Below are positions 1-5,156 of a DNA stretch of 5,156 nt, one piece after another. The stretch is taken from the NCBI GenBank assembly GCA_028699365.1, contig JAQVUQ010000225.1:1-5156 (forward strand), written 5' to 3'. The position numbers and the translations under genes are program-made. The stretch's first letter is position 1, and the number at the start of each line of letters is the position of its first letter. The notes beneath the pieces are model-generated. The model ran no database searches, was not told the DNA's origin, and saw only the letters and a list, made by a program, of their open reading frames with translations. This stretch comes from a bacterium (GTDB lineage Bacteria; UBP13; UBA5359).

Positions 1-2
1 AA

Positions 3-59
3 GGGTCAGGTGTTTACATTCATCATTCTTTCAGAACGCTAAATGTCAACACCAGACCC
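3..59. repeat. Imperfect 18-bp inverted repeat upstream of gcvT
   Basis: The left arm GGGTCAGGTGTTTACATT (3-20) pairs with the right arm AATGTCAACACCAGACCC (42-59) at 16 of 18 positions, around a 21-nt loop. The mismatches are A8/A54 and T15/C47. There is no T-run after the right arm, so it does not look like a standard intrinsic terminator. The arms resemble the GGGTCAGGTGTTGACATT-type hairpins I associate with REP-like elements or small transposases, but that link is from memory and no transposase gene is in the window. It could be a REP/MITE-like remnant or the 3' hairpin of a gene to the left. Confidence 0.7.
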
Positions 60-66
60 CCGAAGG

Positions 67-106
67 GCTAAAACGCTAATATGCTAAACAACTAAATAGC
101 TGAAAT
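67..106 (+). repeat. Degenerate 8-bp tandem repeat, five units
   Basis: Five consecutive 8-bp units occur in exact register: GCTAAAAC, GCTAATAT, GCTAAACA, ACTAAATA and GCTGAAAT, with consensus GCTAAANA. Because 8 is not a multiple of 3, the TAA triplets at 69, 77 and 85 close all three forward frames. The repeat ends directly before the gcvT ribosome binding site. It may be a slippage-derived spacer. A role in insulating gcvT from upstream translation is inference. Confidence 0.6.
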
Positions 107-107
107 T

Positions 108-113
108 AGGAGG
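108..113 (+). promoter_or_regulatory. Ribosome binding site of gcvT
   Basis: A full AGGAGG Shine-Dalgarno core lies 5 nt before the ATG at 119 and fixes the gcvT start. I see no convincing sigma-70 promoter in the 118 bp upstream: TTTACA at 13-18 resembles a -35 box but has no matching -10 at normal spacing. Transcription may therefore begin left of the window. Confidence 0.85.
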
Positions 114-118
114 AAAGC

Positions 119-1222
119 ATGTCCGAACTGAGAAAAACACCCTTGAACGGGGTACATAAGGAAGCCAGACTGGTGGATTACGCCGGCTGGGAAATGCCCG
201 TATATTATTCCGGTATTCTGGAGGAGCATATGGCCGTTCGCCGGATAGCCGGCATGTTCGATGTCTCCCATATGGCCAAGATCATGGTGGAAGGACCGGA
301 GGCCATAGACCTGCTGCAGTTCTGCCTGACCAACAATATAGCCAGGATTGGGCCGGGGAGGGCTATTTACAGCCTGATGTGCAATCCTCAAGGCGGAGTT
401 ATCGACGATCTGATAGTTTACAGGTTTTCCGATGAAAAATACATGGTGGTAGCTAACGCCGTCAACGAGCAGAGCGTCTATTACTGGCTGGAAGGGCACT
501 TGCCCGATAAAGGCGTCTCGTTGAGCAATCTGACCGATGAGTACGCTCTCGTTACCATCCAGGGGCCTATAGCGGTTAAAATCCTCAAGCCTCTCATGAG
601 CGAGAACCCCTCCGACATGAAATATTTCGGATTCGCCTTTACCAATCTTCTGGGCCGTCCCTGTGTCGTGGCCAGAACCGGATACACCGGAGAAGACGGT
701 TTTGAAATCTTTCTGCACCGGAGCGAATGGAGCATCGAGCAGACAGAAGATCTCTGGGAGCATCTGGCAGCCGGAGGTGCCATGCCCTGCGGCCTGGGCG
801 CTCGTGATAATCTGCGCATAGAAGCCGGATACCCGCTCTACGGTCACGAGCTCAGCGATACTATAAACCCGTTGCAGGCCGGTATGGGCTGGGCGGTTAA
901 GTTCAACAAGGGTGATTTTATCGGCAGGTCAGCTCTTGAAGACGAAGAGCGCACCGAGCCGGTAGAACTGCTGGTCGGTTTCAAGATGCTGGAGAGATCC
1001 GTTCCCCGCCAGGGATATGCCATATTCAACGGCGAAGAGCAGGTGGGGCATGTCACCAGCGGGGCTTATTCTCCCGTCAGAAAAGAGGATATCGGCATGG
1101 CCTATGTCCTTGAGCCGTATGCCTCAGCCGGAATAAGGCTGGAAGCTCTGGTCAGGCAGCGCCGGTTGCCGCTGGAGATCGTATCCAAGCCTTTTGTGGA
1201 GATAAGAGCGGGAAAGGTCTGA
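119..1222 (+). CDS. gcvT: Aminomethyltransferase, glycine cleavage system T-protein
   Basis: This cytoplasmic enzyme takes the aminomethyl group bound to the lipoyl arm of H-protein, releases ammonia and transfers the one-carbon unit to tetrahydrofolate, giving 5,10-methylene-THF. The 367-aa length is normal for the family. Family hallmarks run end to end: WEMPVYYSGILEEH (24-37) and FDVSHM (47-52); GGVIDDLIVY (92-101), which holds the catalytic aspartate (D96 or D97); ALVTIQGP (143-150); ARTGYTGEDGFEI (185-197), part of the folate site; LGARDNLRIEAGYPLYGHEL (226-245); and VGHVTSGAYSPV (309-320) in the C-terminal barrel. Start is supported by AGGAGG at 5 nt. No key motif is missing. It is followed 17 bp later by a lipoate ligase gene, which matches dependence of the pathway on lipoylated GcvH. 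The gcvH and gcvP genes are not in the window. Confidence 0.97.
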   Translation: MSELRKTPLNGVHKEARLVDYAGWEMPVYYSGILEEHMAVRRIAGMFDVSHMAKIMVEGPEAIDLLQFCLTNNIARIGPGRAIYSLMCNPQGGVIDDLIVYRFSDEKYMVVANAVNEQSVYYWLEGHLPDKGVSLSNLTDEYALVTIQGPIAVKILKPLMSENPSDMKYFGFAFTNLLGRPCVVARTGYTGEDGFEIFLHRSEWSIEQTEDLWEHLAAGGAMPCGLGARDNLRIEAGYPLYGHELSDTINPLQAGMGWAVKFNKGDFIGRSALEDEERTEPVELLVGFKMLERSVPRQGYAIFNGEEQVGHVTSGAYSPVRKEDIGMAYVLEPYASAGIRLEALVRQRRLPLEIVSKPFVEIRAGKV

Positions 1223-1239
1223 GAGGGGCCGTCCATAAT

Positions 1240-2004
1240 ATGCGTTGTCGCCTGATCGATTACAGCCTGGGAAACCTGGCGGCCAATATGTCACTGGAAG
1301 AAGCGCTGTTCGAAGCGGTGGTATCCGGTGCATCGGAACCCGTATTTCGCTTCTGGAGCAACGGTCCTGCCGTGGCCCTGGGCATATCGCAACGAGTGGG
1401 GGATATGGTTTATCCGGAGCGCTGCCGGGAAGATGGAATTCCGCTGGTGCGACGTTTCTCGGGCGGCGGTACCGTGTATCATGCCGACGGCAACCTGAAC
1501 TTTACCCTGGCGCTCCCAAATGCGAAATGCGGAATGCGGAATGCGGATTTCCAGGTCCGTTTGGGTATAAAAGCCTCTTACGATCTTATATGCGGTACCC
1601 TGGCTGATGCGCTGGCCTCTCTGGGGCTGGAAGCCGGGATGGGACAGATATCCGATGTCATGGTCAACGGGCGCAAGGTATCGGGCAATGCGCAGGCCAG
1701 ACGGCGCGGAGCGCTGCTGCATCACGGTACCGTGCTTATCGATATGGATACCCTGCCGGTGGAACGGTATCTGAAGATACCGGCTGGCGTTCATTATACA
1801 AACCATCTGGATTTTGTAACTACGCTGAGGCGCGAAGGCTACAGCGGGGGAGAAGAAGGCCTCAAACAGGCAATACTCGCCTGTTTTGCCGAGCGCTTCA
1901 AGCTGGATTTTCATGAAGACGAACCGGACAGGACGGAGTTGGAACGCTCCTCCGTTTTGCTGGAAGAGCGTTATTCAAAACCGGAATGGAACGAGCGCCG
2001 ATGA
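1240..2004 (+). CDS. lplA: Lipoate-protein ligase A family protein
   Basis: Members of this biotin/lipoate A/B ligase family activate lipoate or octanoate and attach it to a lysine of lipoyl domains such as GcvH or the E2 subunits. Visible motifs are NMSLEEAL (16-23), RRFSGGGTVYH (71-81) with DGNLNF (83-88), and NGRKVSGNAQ (143-152) containing the expected active lysine K146. HHGTVLID (161-168) follows, and the C-terminal KPEWN is typical of the LplA/LipM group. There is no cysteine in the segment before K146 where LipM octanoyltransferases carry their catalytic Cys, so ligase is favoured over LipM. At 254 aa it has the catalytic domain but not the extra C-terminal accessory domain of long LplA proteins, so it may need an LplB-type partner. 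The start is preceded by a modest GAGAGGGG (1221-1228, 11 nt spacer). Residues 94-103 come from a 7-bp repeat. The specific substrate is inference from the gcvT neighbour. Confidence 0.9.
   Translation: MRCRLIDYSLGNLAANMSLEEALFEAVVSGASEPVFRFWSNGPAVALGISQRVGDMVYPERCREDGIPLVRRFSGGGTVYHADGNLNFTLALPNAKCGMRNADFQVRLGIKASYDLICGTLADALASLGLEAGMGQISDVMVNGRKVSGNAQARRRGALLHHGTVLIDMDTLPVERYLKIPAGVHYTNHLDFVTTLRREGYSGGEEGLKQAILACFAERFKLDFHEDEPDRTELERSSVLLEERYSKPEWNERR
1520..1547 (+). repeat. 7-bp tandem repeat inside the lipoate ligase gene
   Basis: Four head-to-tail 7-bp units are present: ATGCGAA then ATGCGGA three times, starting at 1520, 1527, 1534 and 1541. They encode NAKCGMRNAD (residues 94-103, the repeat read in rotating frames) between the GNLNF motif and the SYDLI helix, a spot that should be a surface loop. 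Removing three units (21 bp) restores a smooth PNADFQVRLGIKASY with no frameshift. It looks like a slippage expansion tolerated because the net change is a multiple of 3. Confidence 0.85.
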
Positions 2005-3422
2005 GAAGTATAAAAGACGGCAGGCTGGCAGGGCTTCTCTTTGTCCTTACCCTGGCAATGAGAGGGCCGTTTATCTCTACTGTTCTCTATCACTGGGACT
2101 CAGTCCAGTTTGCCATGGGGATGATCCAATACAATGTGGCCCTGCATCAGCCCCACCCTCCCGGCTACATCCTTTACGTGGCTCTCGGCTGGGTCTTCAA
2201 CCGGTTTATCGGTGACGCCAACCTGAGCATGGTCAGCATAAGCCTGCTCTTCAGTGCGCTCTTCACCGTGGCCATATTCTACCTTGGGCGGACGATCTAT
2301 TCGCAAAAGGTCGGGCTTATAGCTGCCGTTCTGGTCCTTTTCAGTCCGTCGGCGTGGTTTCACGGAGAGGTGGCTCTTTCGTATATCGTAGAGGCCTTCA
2401 TGGTGACCGTTATCGCCTGGCTGGCTTATGGGGCGGCACCGGGAGACAAACGGCGTCTTCTCCTGCTGACACTGCTTCTGGGCCTGACCGCCGGCATCAG
2501 ACAGAATACCGGTCTCTTTCTTCTACCTTTATGGGTCTGGGCCTTATGGCGGACGGCCTTTGCGGATGGGCGTCTGAAAGTTGCGGTGGTAGCGGTCAAT
2601 GCCGCCTTGCTGGCGATGGTGGCAGCCGCCTGGGCCATACCCATGATCAAGCTTTCCGGAGGAGTGGGGGCATATCTGCAATCCATGAGTTTTGCTCTCA
2701 ACTACGGCGGGGTGGTCAGGGGCACTTCGGTCATAGATCAAGGCTTTTCCGCTGTGAAACGTAATGTTCTGTTTCAGGAAAATTACATATATTCCGGTCT
2801 GCATATCGGTATGGCGTTCCTGTTTGGAGGATTGCTCTTCCCACTGACGGGCAAGGGCTGCAACAGGCATAATCTTGCTTTTTACGTTTTATGGATTTTA
2901 CCTTCCGTGCTCTTTTACAGCTTGATCCATGTCAACCGTCCGGGACATATTTTTACTTACCTTCCTGCTCTGCTGCTTTTGACTGCCGTCTCCGTTTGGC
3001 GGTTGAGCGATTGGCTTGGCAGCAGAAGGATAGTTGTATTTTCAGTGCTCGCTGTCTATTGTCTGGCCGGTGCCGGGCTCTTCTTTCGTGGTCAACAGGA
3101 GACGTCGCTGCTTTCTCTCAGGCGGCATCAAATGCGGCTGGAGAGGGCTTTCGGTTACGTCAGGGACGAAACTGAGCCGGCAAGCACTTTGATCCTGGCA
3201 AAAGGCAGTTATCGTCATGCCCAGTATTACCTGGGGGACTATCAGGTAATTCCCGCCTACGGCCGCTGGGGAGAGGCCTTTCTGCAAAAGGGATTCAAAG
3301 CGGCGGGACCGGGAGTGCGGTGCCTGATACTCTTCGACCAGGATCTGGTCGATAAATATTCAGCCCGGCATCCCGGCACGATACCAAAGGGAACGAAGGT
3401 GCCGTATGTGTTGAGGCGGTAG
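2001..3422 (+). CDS. Polytopic GT-C-type glycosyltransferase-like membrane protein
   Basis: This integral membrane protein resembles GT-C-fold lipid-linked sugar transferases (GT39/PMT-like or DUF2723-like), which move sugars from polyprenyl-phosphate donors on the outer face of the membrane. Numbered from 2001 (473 aa), about ten or eleven hydrophobic segments are visible, roughly 8-27, 56-71, 77-97, 103-122, 125-144, 151-176, 193-214, 265-281, 293-310, 317-335 and 343-362. A soluble C-terminal tail of about 110 aa follows. The first outer loop carries WDSVQFA with acidic D33 and HQPHPPGY (49-56), a pattern typical of these proteins, and HVNRPGH (310-316) lies before a late helix. The start at 2001 is preferred because its ATGA overlaps the ligase stop (2002-2004), with a weak GGAATGGA about 10 nt upstream. 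An in-frame ATG at 1986 would add five residues but has no good ribosome site. Substrate and acceptor cannot be read from the sequence. Confidence 0.8.
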   Translation: MRSIKDGRLAGLLFVLTLAMRGPFISTVLYHWDSVQFAMGMIQYNVALHQPHPPGYILYVALGWVFNRFIGDANLSMVSISLLFSALFTVAIFYLGRTIYSQKVGLIAAVLVLFSPSAWFHGEVALSYIVEAFMVTVIAWLAYGAAPGDKRRLLLLTLLLGLTAGIRQNTGLFLLPLWVWALWRTAFADGRLKVAVVAVNAALLAMVAAAWAIPMIKLSGGVGAYLQSMSFALNYGGVVRGTSVIDQGFSAVKRNVLFQENYIYSGLHIGMAFLFGGLLFPLTGKGCNRHNLAFYVLWILPSVLFYSLIHVNRPGHIFTYLPALLLLTAVSVWRLSDWLGSRRIVVFSVLAVYCLAGAGLFFRGQQETSLLSLRRHQMRLERAFGYVRDETEPASTLILAKGSYRHAQYYLGDYQVIPAYGRWGEAFLQKGFKAAGPGVRCLILFDQDLVDKYSARHPGTIPKGTKVPYVLRR

Positions 3423-3426
3423 AGAT

Positions 3427-3451
3427 CATCTGCTCGAATGATTTGCAGATG
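3427..3451. repeat. 7-bp perfect inverted repeat after the operon
   Basis: CATCTGC (3427-3433) and GCAGATG (3445-3451) are exact reverse complements around an 11-nt loop, starting 4 nt after the stop of the membrane protein gene. There is no following T-tract, so intrinsic termination is doubtful. The right arm overlaps a candidate -35 box for the next gene, so an operator is an equally good reading. Which of the two holds is unresolved. Confidence 0.45.
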
Positions 3452-3472
3452 CTACCGTTGCAGTGGTATATT
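3443..3472 (+). promoter_or_regulatory. Weak candidate promoter for the DUF4062-GHKL gene
   Basis: TTGCAG (3443-3448, 3 of 6 match to TTGACA) and TATATT (3467-3472, 5 of 6 match to TATAAT) are separated by 18 nt, 32 nt before the start codon. The -35 match is poor. A promoter is expected here because the following gene is set apart by 82 bp and differs in base composition from the operon before it. Confidence 0.25.
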
Positions 3473-3484
3473 AACGAAAAAATC

Positions 3485-3492
3485 AGGAAGGA
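3485..3492 (+). promoter_or_regulatory. Ribosome binding site of the DUF4062-GHKL gene
   Basis: AGGAAGGA lies 12 nt before the ATG at 3505, a rather long spacer. An 8-bp palindrome, AACCGGTT (3492-3499), sits between the two. The start at 3505 is supported because the DUF4062 signature IFISSVQKEF begins right after the initiator, as usual for this domain. Confidence 0.55.
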
Positions 3493-3504
3493 ACCGGTTT
3501 TTAT

Positions 3505-5004
3505 ATGATTCCTATTGGCATCTTCATCAGCAGCGTCCAGAAAGAGTTTACCCGGGAGCGCATGGCACTGCGGGATTATCTGCAAGGCGATCCATTGCTG
3601 CGAAAGTTTTTTGAGGTCTTTCTCTTTGAGGATATGCCGGCTGCGGATCGGCGGGCCGATGAATGTTATCTCGATGAAGTGGCTAACTGTGATATCTACC
3701 TTGGTCTATTCGGCAATGAATATGGATGGGAAGATGCGGAAGGTTGCTCTCCCACCCATAGGGAGTTCACCCGTGCCACGGAACTAGGCAAAAACCGATT
3801 GATTTATGTCAAAGGGTCCGACGATAAATTATGTCATCCGAAGATGCAGGCGCTTATCAATGAAGCGGGCTCCGAATTGATTCGCCGTCGGGTCAATTCC
3901 CCCGAAGAATTGATTGCCGCTGTTTATGCGAGTTTAGTCAAGCTTCTGGAAGATAAGGAGTTGATCCGTTTTAGTCCCTTTGATGCAACGTTTTGCCGAA
4001 ATGCCATGCTGGAGGACCTTGATTTTGAAAAGATCAATCGCTTCTTAGGCCTTGCCCGTCGAGGACGCAGTTTCCCATTGCCTGAAGATGCCGCACCTGA
4101 AGAAGTACTCACCCATCTCAATTTACTGGATGATGGGCGTCCGACTCATGCGGCCGTCTTGCTATTTGGAAAACAACCACAACGGTTTCTGATTACTTCA
4201 GAGATCAAATGTGCTCATTTTCATGGAATAGAGGTAGCCAAGCCGATCCCGTCATATCAGGTTTATAAAGGAACCGTGTTTGAACTGGTGGATCAGGCGA
4301 AGGATTTCGTTCTATCCAAAATCAATCTCTGGGTCGGCACTCGCGAAAACGGCTCCCAGGTTCCAACACGCTATGAAATTCCGCAGGAAGTCGTGGCAGA
4401 GGCCATTGTCAATGCCGTTGCTCACCGTGATTACACCAGCAATGCCAGCGTGCAGGTAATGCTCTTTGCCGACCGTTTGGAAGTCTGGAATCCCGGTACG
4501 TTGCCTCCTGCTCTCACTCTGGAAAAACTACGCCGACCTCATGCTTCGATCCCTGCCAACCCGCTGTTGGCTGAGCCGATGTACCTGACCAAATACATCG
4601 AACGCATGGGTACCGGTATTCGTGATATGATCCAGCGCTGCCGGGCGGCCGGACTGCCGGAACCGGAGATTCGTATCGATTCCGGGTTCTTTGTGCTGAC
4701 TATTCGACGCAAAATAGATGCGATAGTTTCCGTCACCCCTGAAGTCACCCCTGAAGTCACCCCCGAAGTCACCCCCGAAGTTCTGAGAATGATGCGTAAT
4801 ATGCAAGGGGAAATGTCACGAAGTGAACTCATGCAGAACTTGGGGTTAAAAGATGAGAAACATTTCCGCGAGGCATACCAGCAAGTGGGTATTGAAATTG
4901 GTCTTATTGAAATGACTATTCCATACAAGCCGACCAGCAGCAAGCAGAGATACCGTCTTACCGATAAAGGACGGAAAATCTTGAAATCTTTGAGGCCCGA
5001 ATGA
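3505..5004 (+). CDS. DUF4062 / GHKL ATPase / winged-helix multidomain protein
   Basis: This is a 499-aa, probably cytoplasmic protein with four parts. Residues 4-103 look like DUF4062: IFISSVQKEFTRER (6-19), CDIYLGLFGNEYG (62-74), SPTHREF (82-88) and GKNRLIYVKG (95-104). Residues about 158-400 match the ATP-binding half of Schlafen AlbA_2/RecG-like proteins: FDATFCRNAMLEDLDFEKIN, LLFGKQPQRF (219-228), an N-box-like EAIVNAVAHRDY (299-310), DRLEVWNPGTLP (323-334), and ERMGTGI (366-372) as a glycine-rich ATP-lid motif. The usual AlbA_2 domain is absent and DUF4062 takes its place. Residues 410-425 are VTPE four times, a linker. Residues 426-499 form a Fic-like C-terminal winged helix (KHFREAY, GLIEMTIPYKPTSSKQRYRLTDKG). 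It stands alone, AT-richer than the operon before it, which suggests an acquired gene. A role as regulator or defence sensor is inference; no function is proven for this combination as far as I can tell from the sequence. Confidence 0.88.
   Translation: MIPIGIFISSVQKEFTRERMALRDYLQGDPLLRKFFEVFLFEDMPAADRRADECYLDEVANCDIYLGLFGNEYGWEDAEGCSPTHREFTRATELGKNRLIYVKGSDDKLCHPKMQALINEAGSELIRRRVNSPEELIAAVYASLVKLLEDKELIRFSPFDATFCRNAMLEDLDFEKINRFLGLARRGRSFPLPEDAAPEEVLTHLNLLDDGRPTHAAVLLFGKQPQRFLITSEIKCAHFHGIEVAKPIPSYQVYKGTVFELVDQAKDFVLSKINLWVGTRENGSQVPTRYEIPQEVVAEAIVNAVAHRDYTSNASVQVMLFADRLEVWNPGTLPPALTLEKLRRPHASIPANPLLAEPMYLTKYIERMGTGIRDMIQRCRAAGLPEPEIRIDSGFFVLTIRRKIDAIVSVTPEVTPEVTPEVTPEVLRMMRNMQGEMSRSELMQNLGLKDEKHFREAYQQVGIEIGLIEMTIPYKPTSSKQRYRLTDKGRKILKSLRPE
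4732..4779 (+). repeat. 12-bp in-frame tandem repeat encoding (VTPE)x4
   Basis: Four 12-bp units occur: GTCACCCCTGAA twice, then GTCACCCCCGAA twice, followed by GTT, giving VTPEVTPEVTPEVTPEV (residues 410-426). The two halves differ by one silent T/C change, which suggests unit duplication in pairs. The unit length is a multiple of 3, so copy-number changes only lengthen or shorten the linker between the ATPase and the winged helix. Confidence 0.95.
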
Positions 5005-5060
5005 TACAGCCGTTGGAAAAAGGATTACGATACCGCATCCAGGAAAACCTAGCATGGTAA
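5001..5060 (+). other. 19-codon ORF overlapping the preceding stop
   Basis: An ATG at 5001 overlaps the TGA of the upstream gene (ATGA) and opens MIQPLEKGLRYRIQENLAW before TAA at 5058-5060. The coupled start geometry is that of a real operon gene, but the product is very short and I recognise no family. It may be a decayed start of a former downstream gene, a short coupled peptide, or chance. Confidence 0.2.
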
Positions 5061-5123
5061 AGTGCAATTGCTCTGTGTTAGTAGAGCCCAAGCATATATA
5101 TCACAGAAAGGTTTGTTGCGGTG

Positions 5124-5153
5124 TTGCACTACACATCAACATTGTGCTATAGT
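5124..5153 (+). promoter_or_regulatory. Candidate promoter at the right edge
   Basis: TTGCAC (5124-5129) and TATAGT (5148-5153, 5 of 6 match to TATAAT) are spaced by 18 nt in an AT-rich intergenic stretch. The -35 match is only 3 of 6. It would drive a rightward gene beyond the window. The stretch 5061-5123 shows nothing else I can name. Confidence 0.3.
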
Positions 5154-5156
5154 ATC

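Noticed and set aside
1-118. Glycine riboswitch before gcvT
   Set aside because: The leader is too short and is filled by the inverted repeat and the 8-bp array; I see no glycine aptamer-like paired architecture.
92-847. Long minus-strand open frame (251 aa) opposite gcvT
   Set aside because: It lies antisense to a gene with full family motifs, shows no recognisable domain, and has no own ribosome site; it is a shadow of gcvT codon bias.
1291-1914. Minus-strand open frame (207 aa) opposite the lipoate ligase
   Set aside because: It is the antisense shadow of a clearly conserved gene, with no family features of its own.
1240-2004. LipM-type octanoyltransferase
   Set aside because: The expected catalytic cysteine ahead of the NGRKVSGNAQ motif is absent.
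2354-2764. Second + strand open frame (136 aa) inside the membrane protein gene
   Set aside because: It is out of frame with a long hydrophobic protein that carries GT-C motifs, and has no ribosome site or recognisable domain.
3427-3451. Intrinsic terminator after the operon
   Set aside because: The stem is only 7 bp with an 11-nt loop and no T-tract, so I list it as an inverted repeat only.
4732-4779. CRISPR array
   Set aside because: The units are 12 bp, contiguous, in frame and without spacers.
4539-4943. Minus-strand open frames with SGVT or GDFRGD repeats
   Set aside because: The repeats are only the reverse reading of the 12-bp (VTPE) array in the real gene.
5070-5087. Terminator-like stem GCTCT/AGAGC
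   Set aside because: A 5-bp stem with an 8-nt loop and no T-run is easily expected by chance.

Overview
The window (about 5.2 kb) looks like ordinary bacterial chromosome of moderate GC content. It carries a three-gene housekeeping run followed by one accessory gene, all on the + strand. Nothing here fixes the taxon. Glycine-cleavage genes, salvage-type lipoylation, a GT-C membrane protein and short-period repeats would all suit an anaerobic lineage such as Desulfobacterota or Chloroflexota, but that is a weak inference.

Positions 1-118 are intergenic. They hold an 18-bp imperfect inverted repeat (3-59) and a degenerate 8-bp tandem repeat (67-106) that puts stop codons in all three forward frames just before the gcvT ribosome binding site.

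Positions 119-3422 form a probable operon: gcvT (aminomethyltransferase, the T-protein of glycine cleavage), then 17 bp later a lipoate-protein ligase A family gene, then a polytopic GT-C-type glycosyltransferase-like protein whose start overlaps the ligase stop as ATGA. The first two genes fit together. GcvT acts on the aminomethyl group carried by lipoylated GcvH, and a lipoate ligase could supply that lipoyl group. The glycosyltransferase-like gene has no obvious functional link. The ligase gene contains a 7-bp repeat whose three apparent extra units (21 bp) keep the reading frame.

Positions 3423-3504 form a short spacer with an inverted repeat and a weak candidate promoter. The next gene (3505-5004) looks AT-richer in spot checks (27/60 G+C at 4201-4260 against 39/60 at 1441-1500). 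It encodes a 499-aa protein: N-terminal DUF4062-like domain, GHKL-type ATPase domain of the Schlafen/RecG-like family, a (VTPE)x4 linker encoded by a perfect-length 12-bp repeat, and a Fic-like C-terminal winged helix. This is the most interesting item, a plausible single-gene nucleotide-dependent sensor, regulator or defence protein of unproven function.

Positions 5005-5156 are AT-rich and hold no convincing full gene. There is a 19-codon ORF overlapping the previous stop, and a promoter-like sequence at the right edge.
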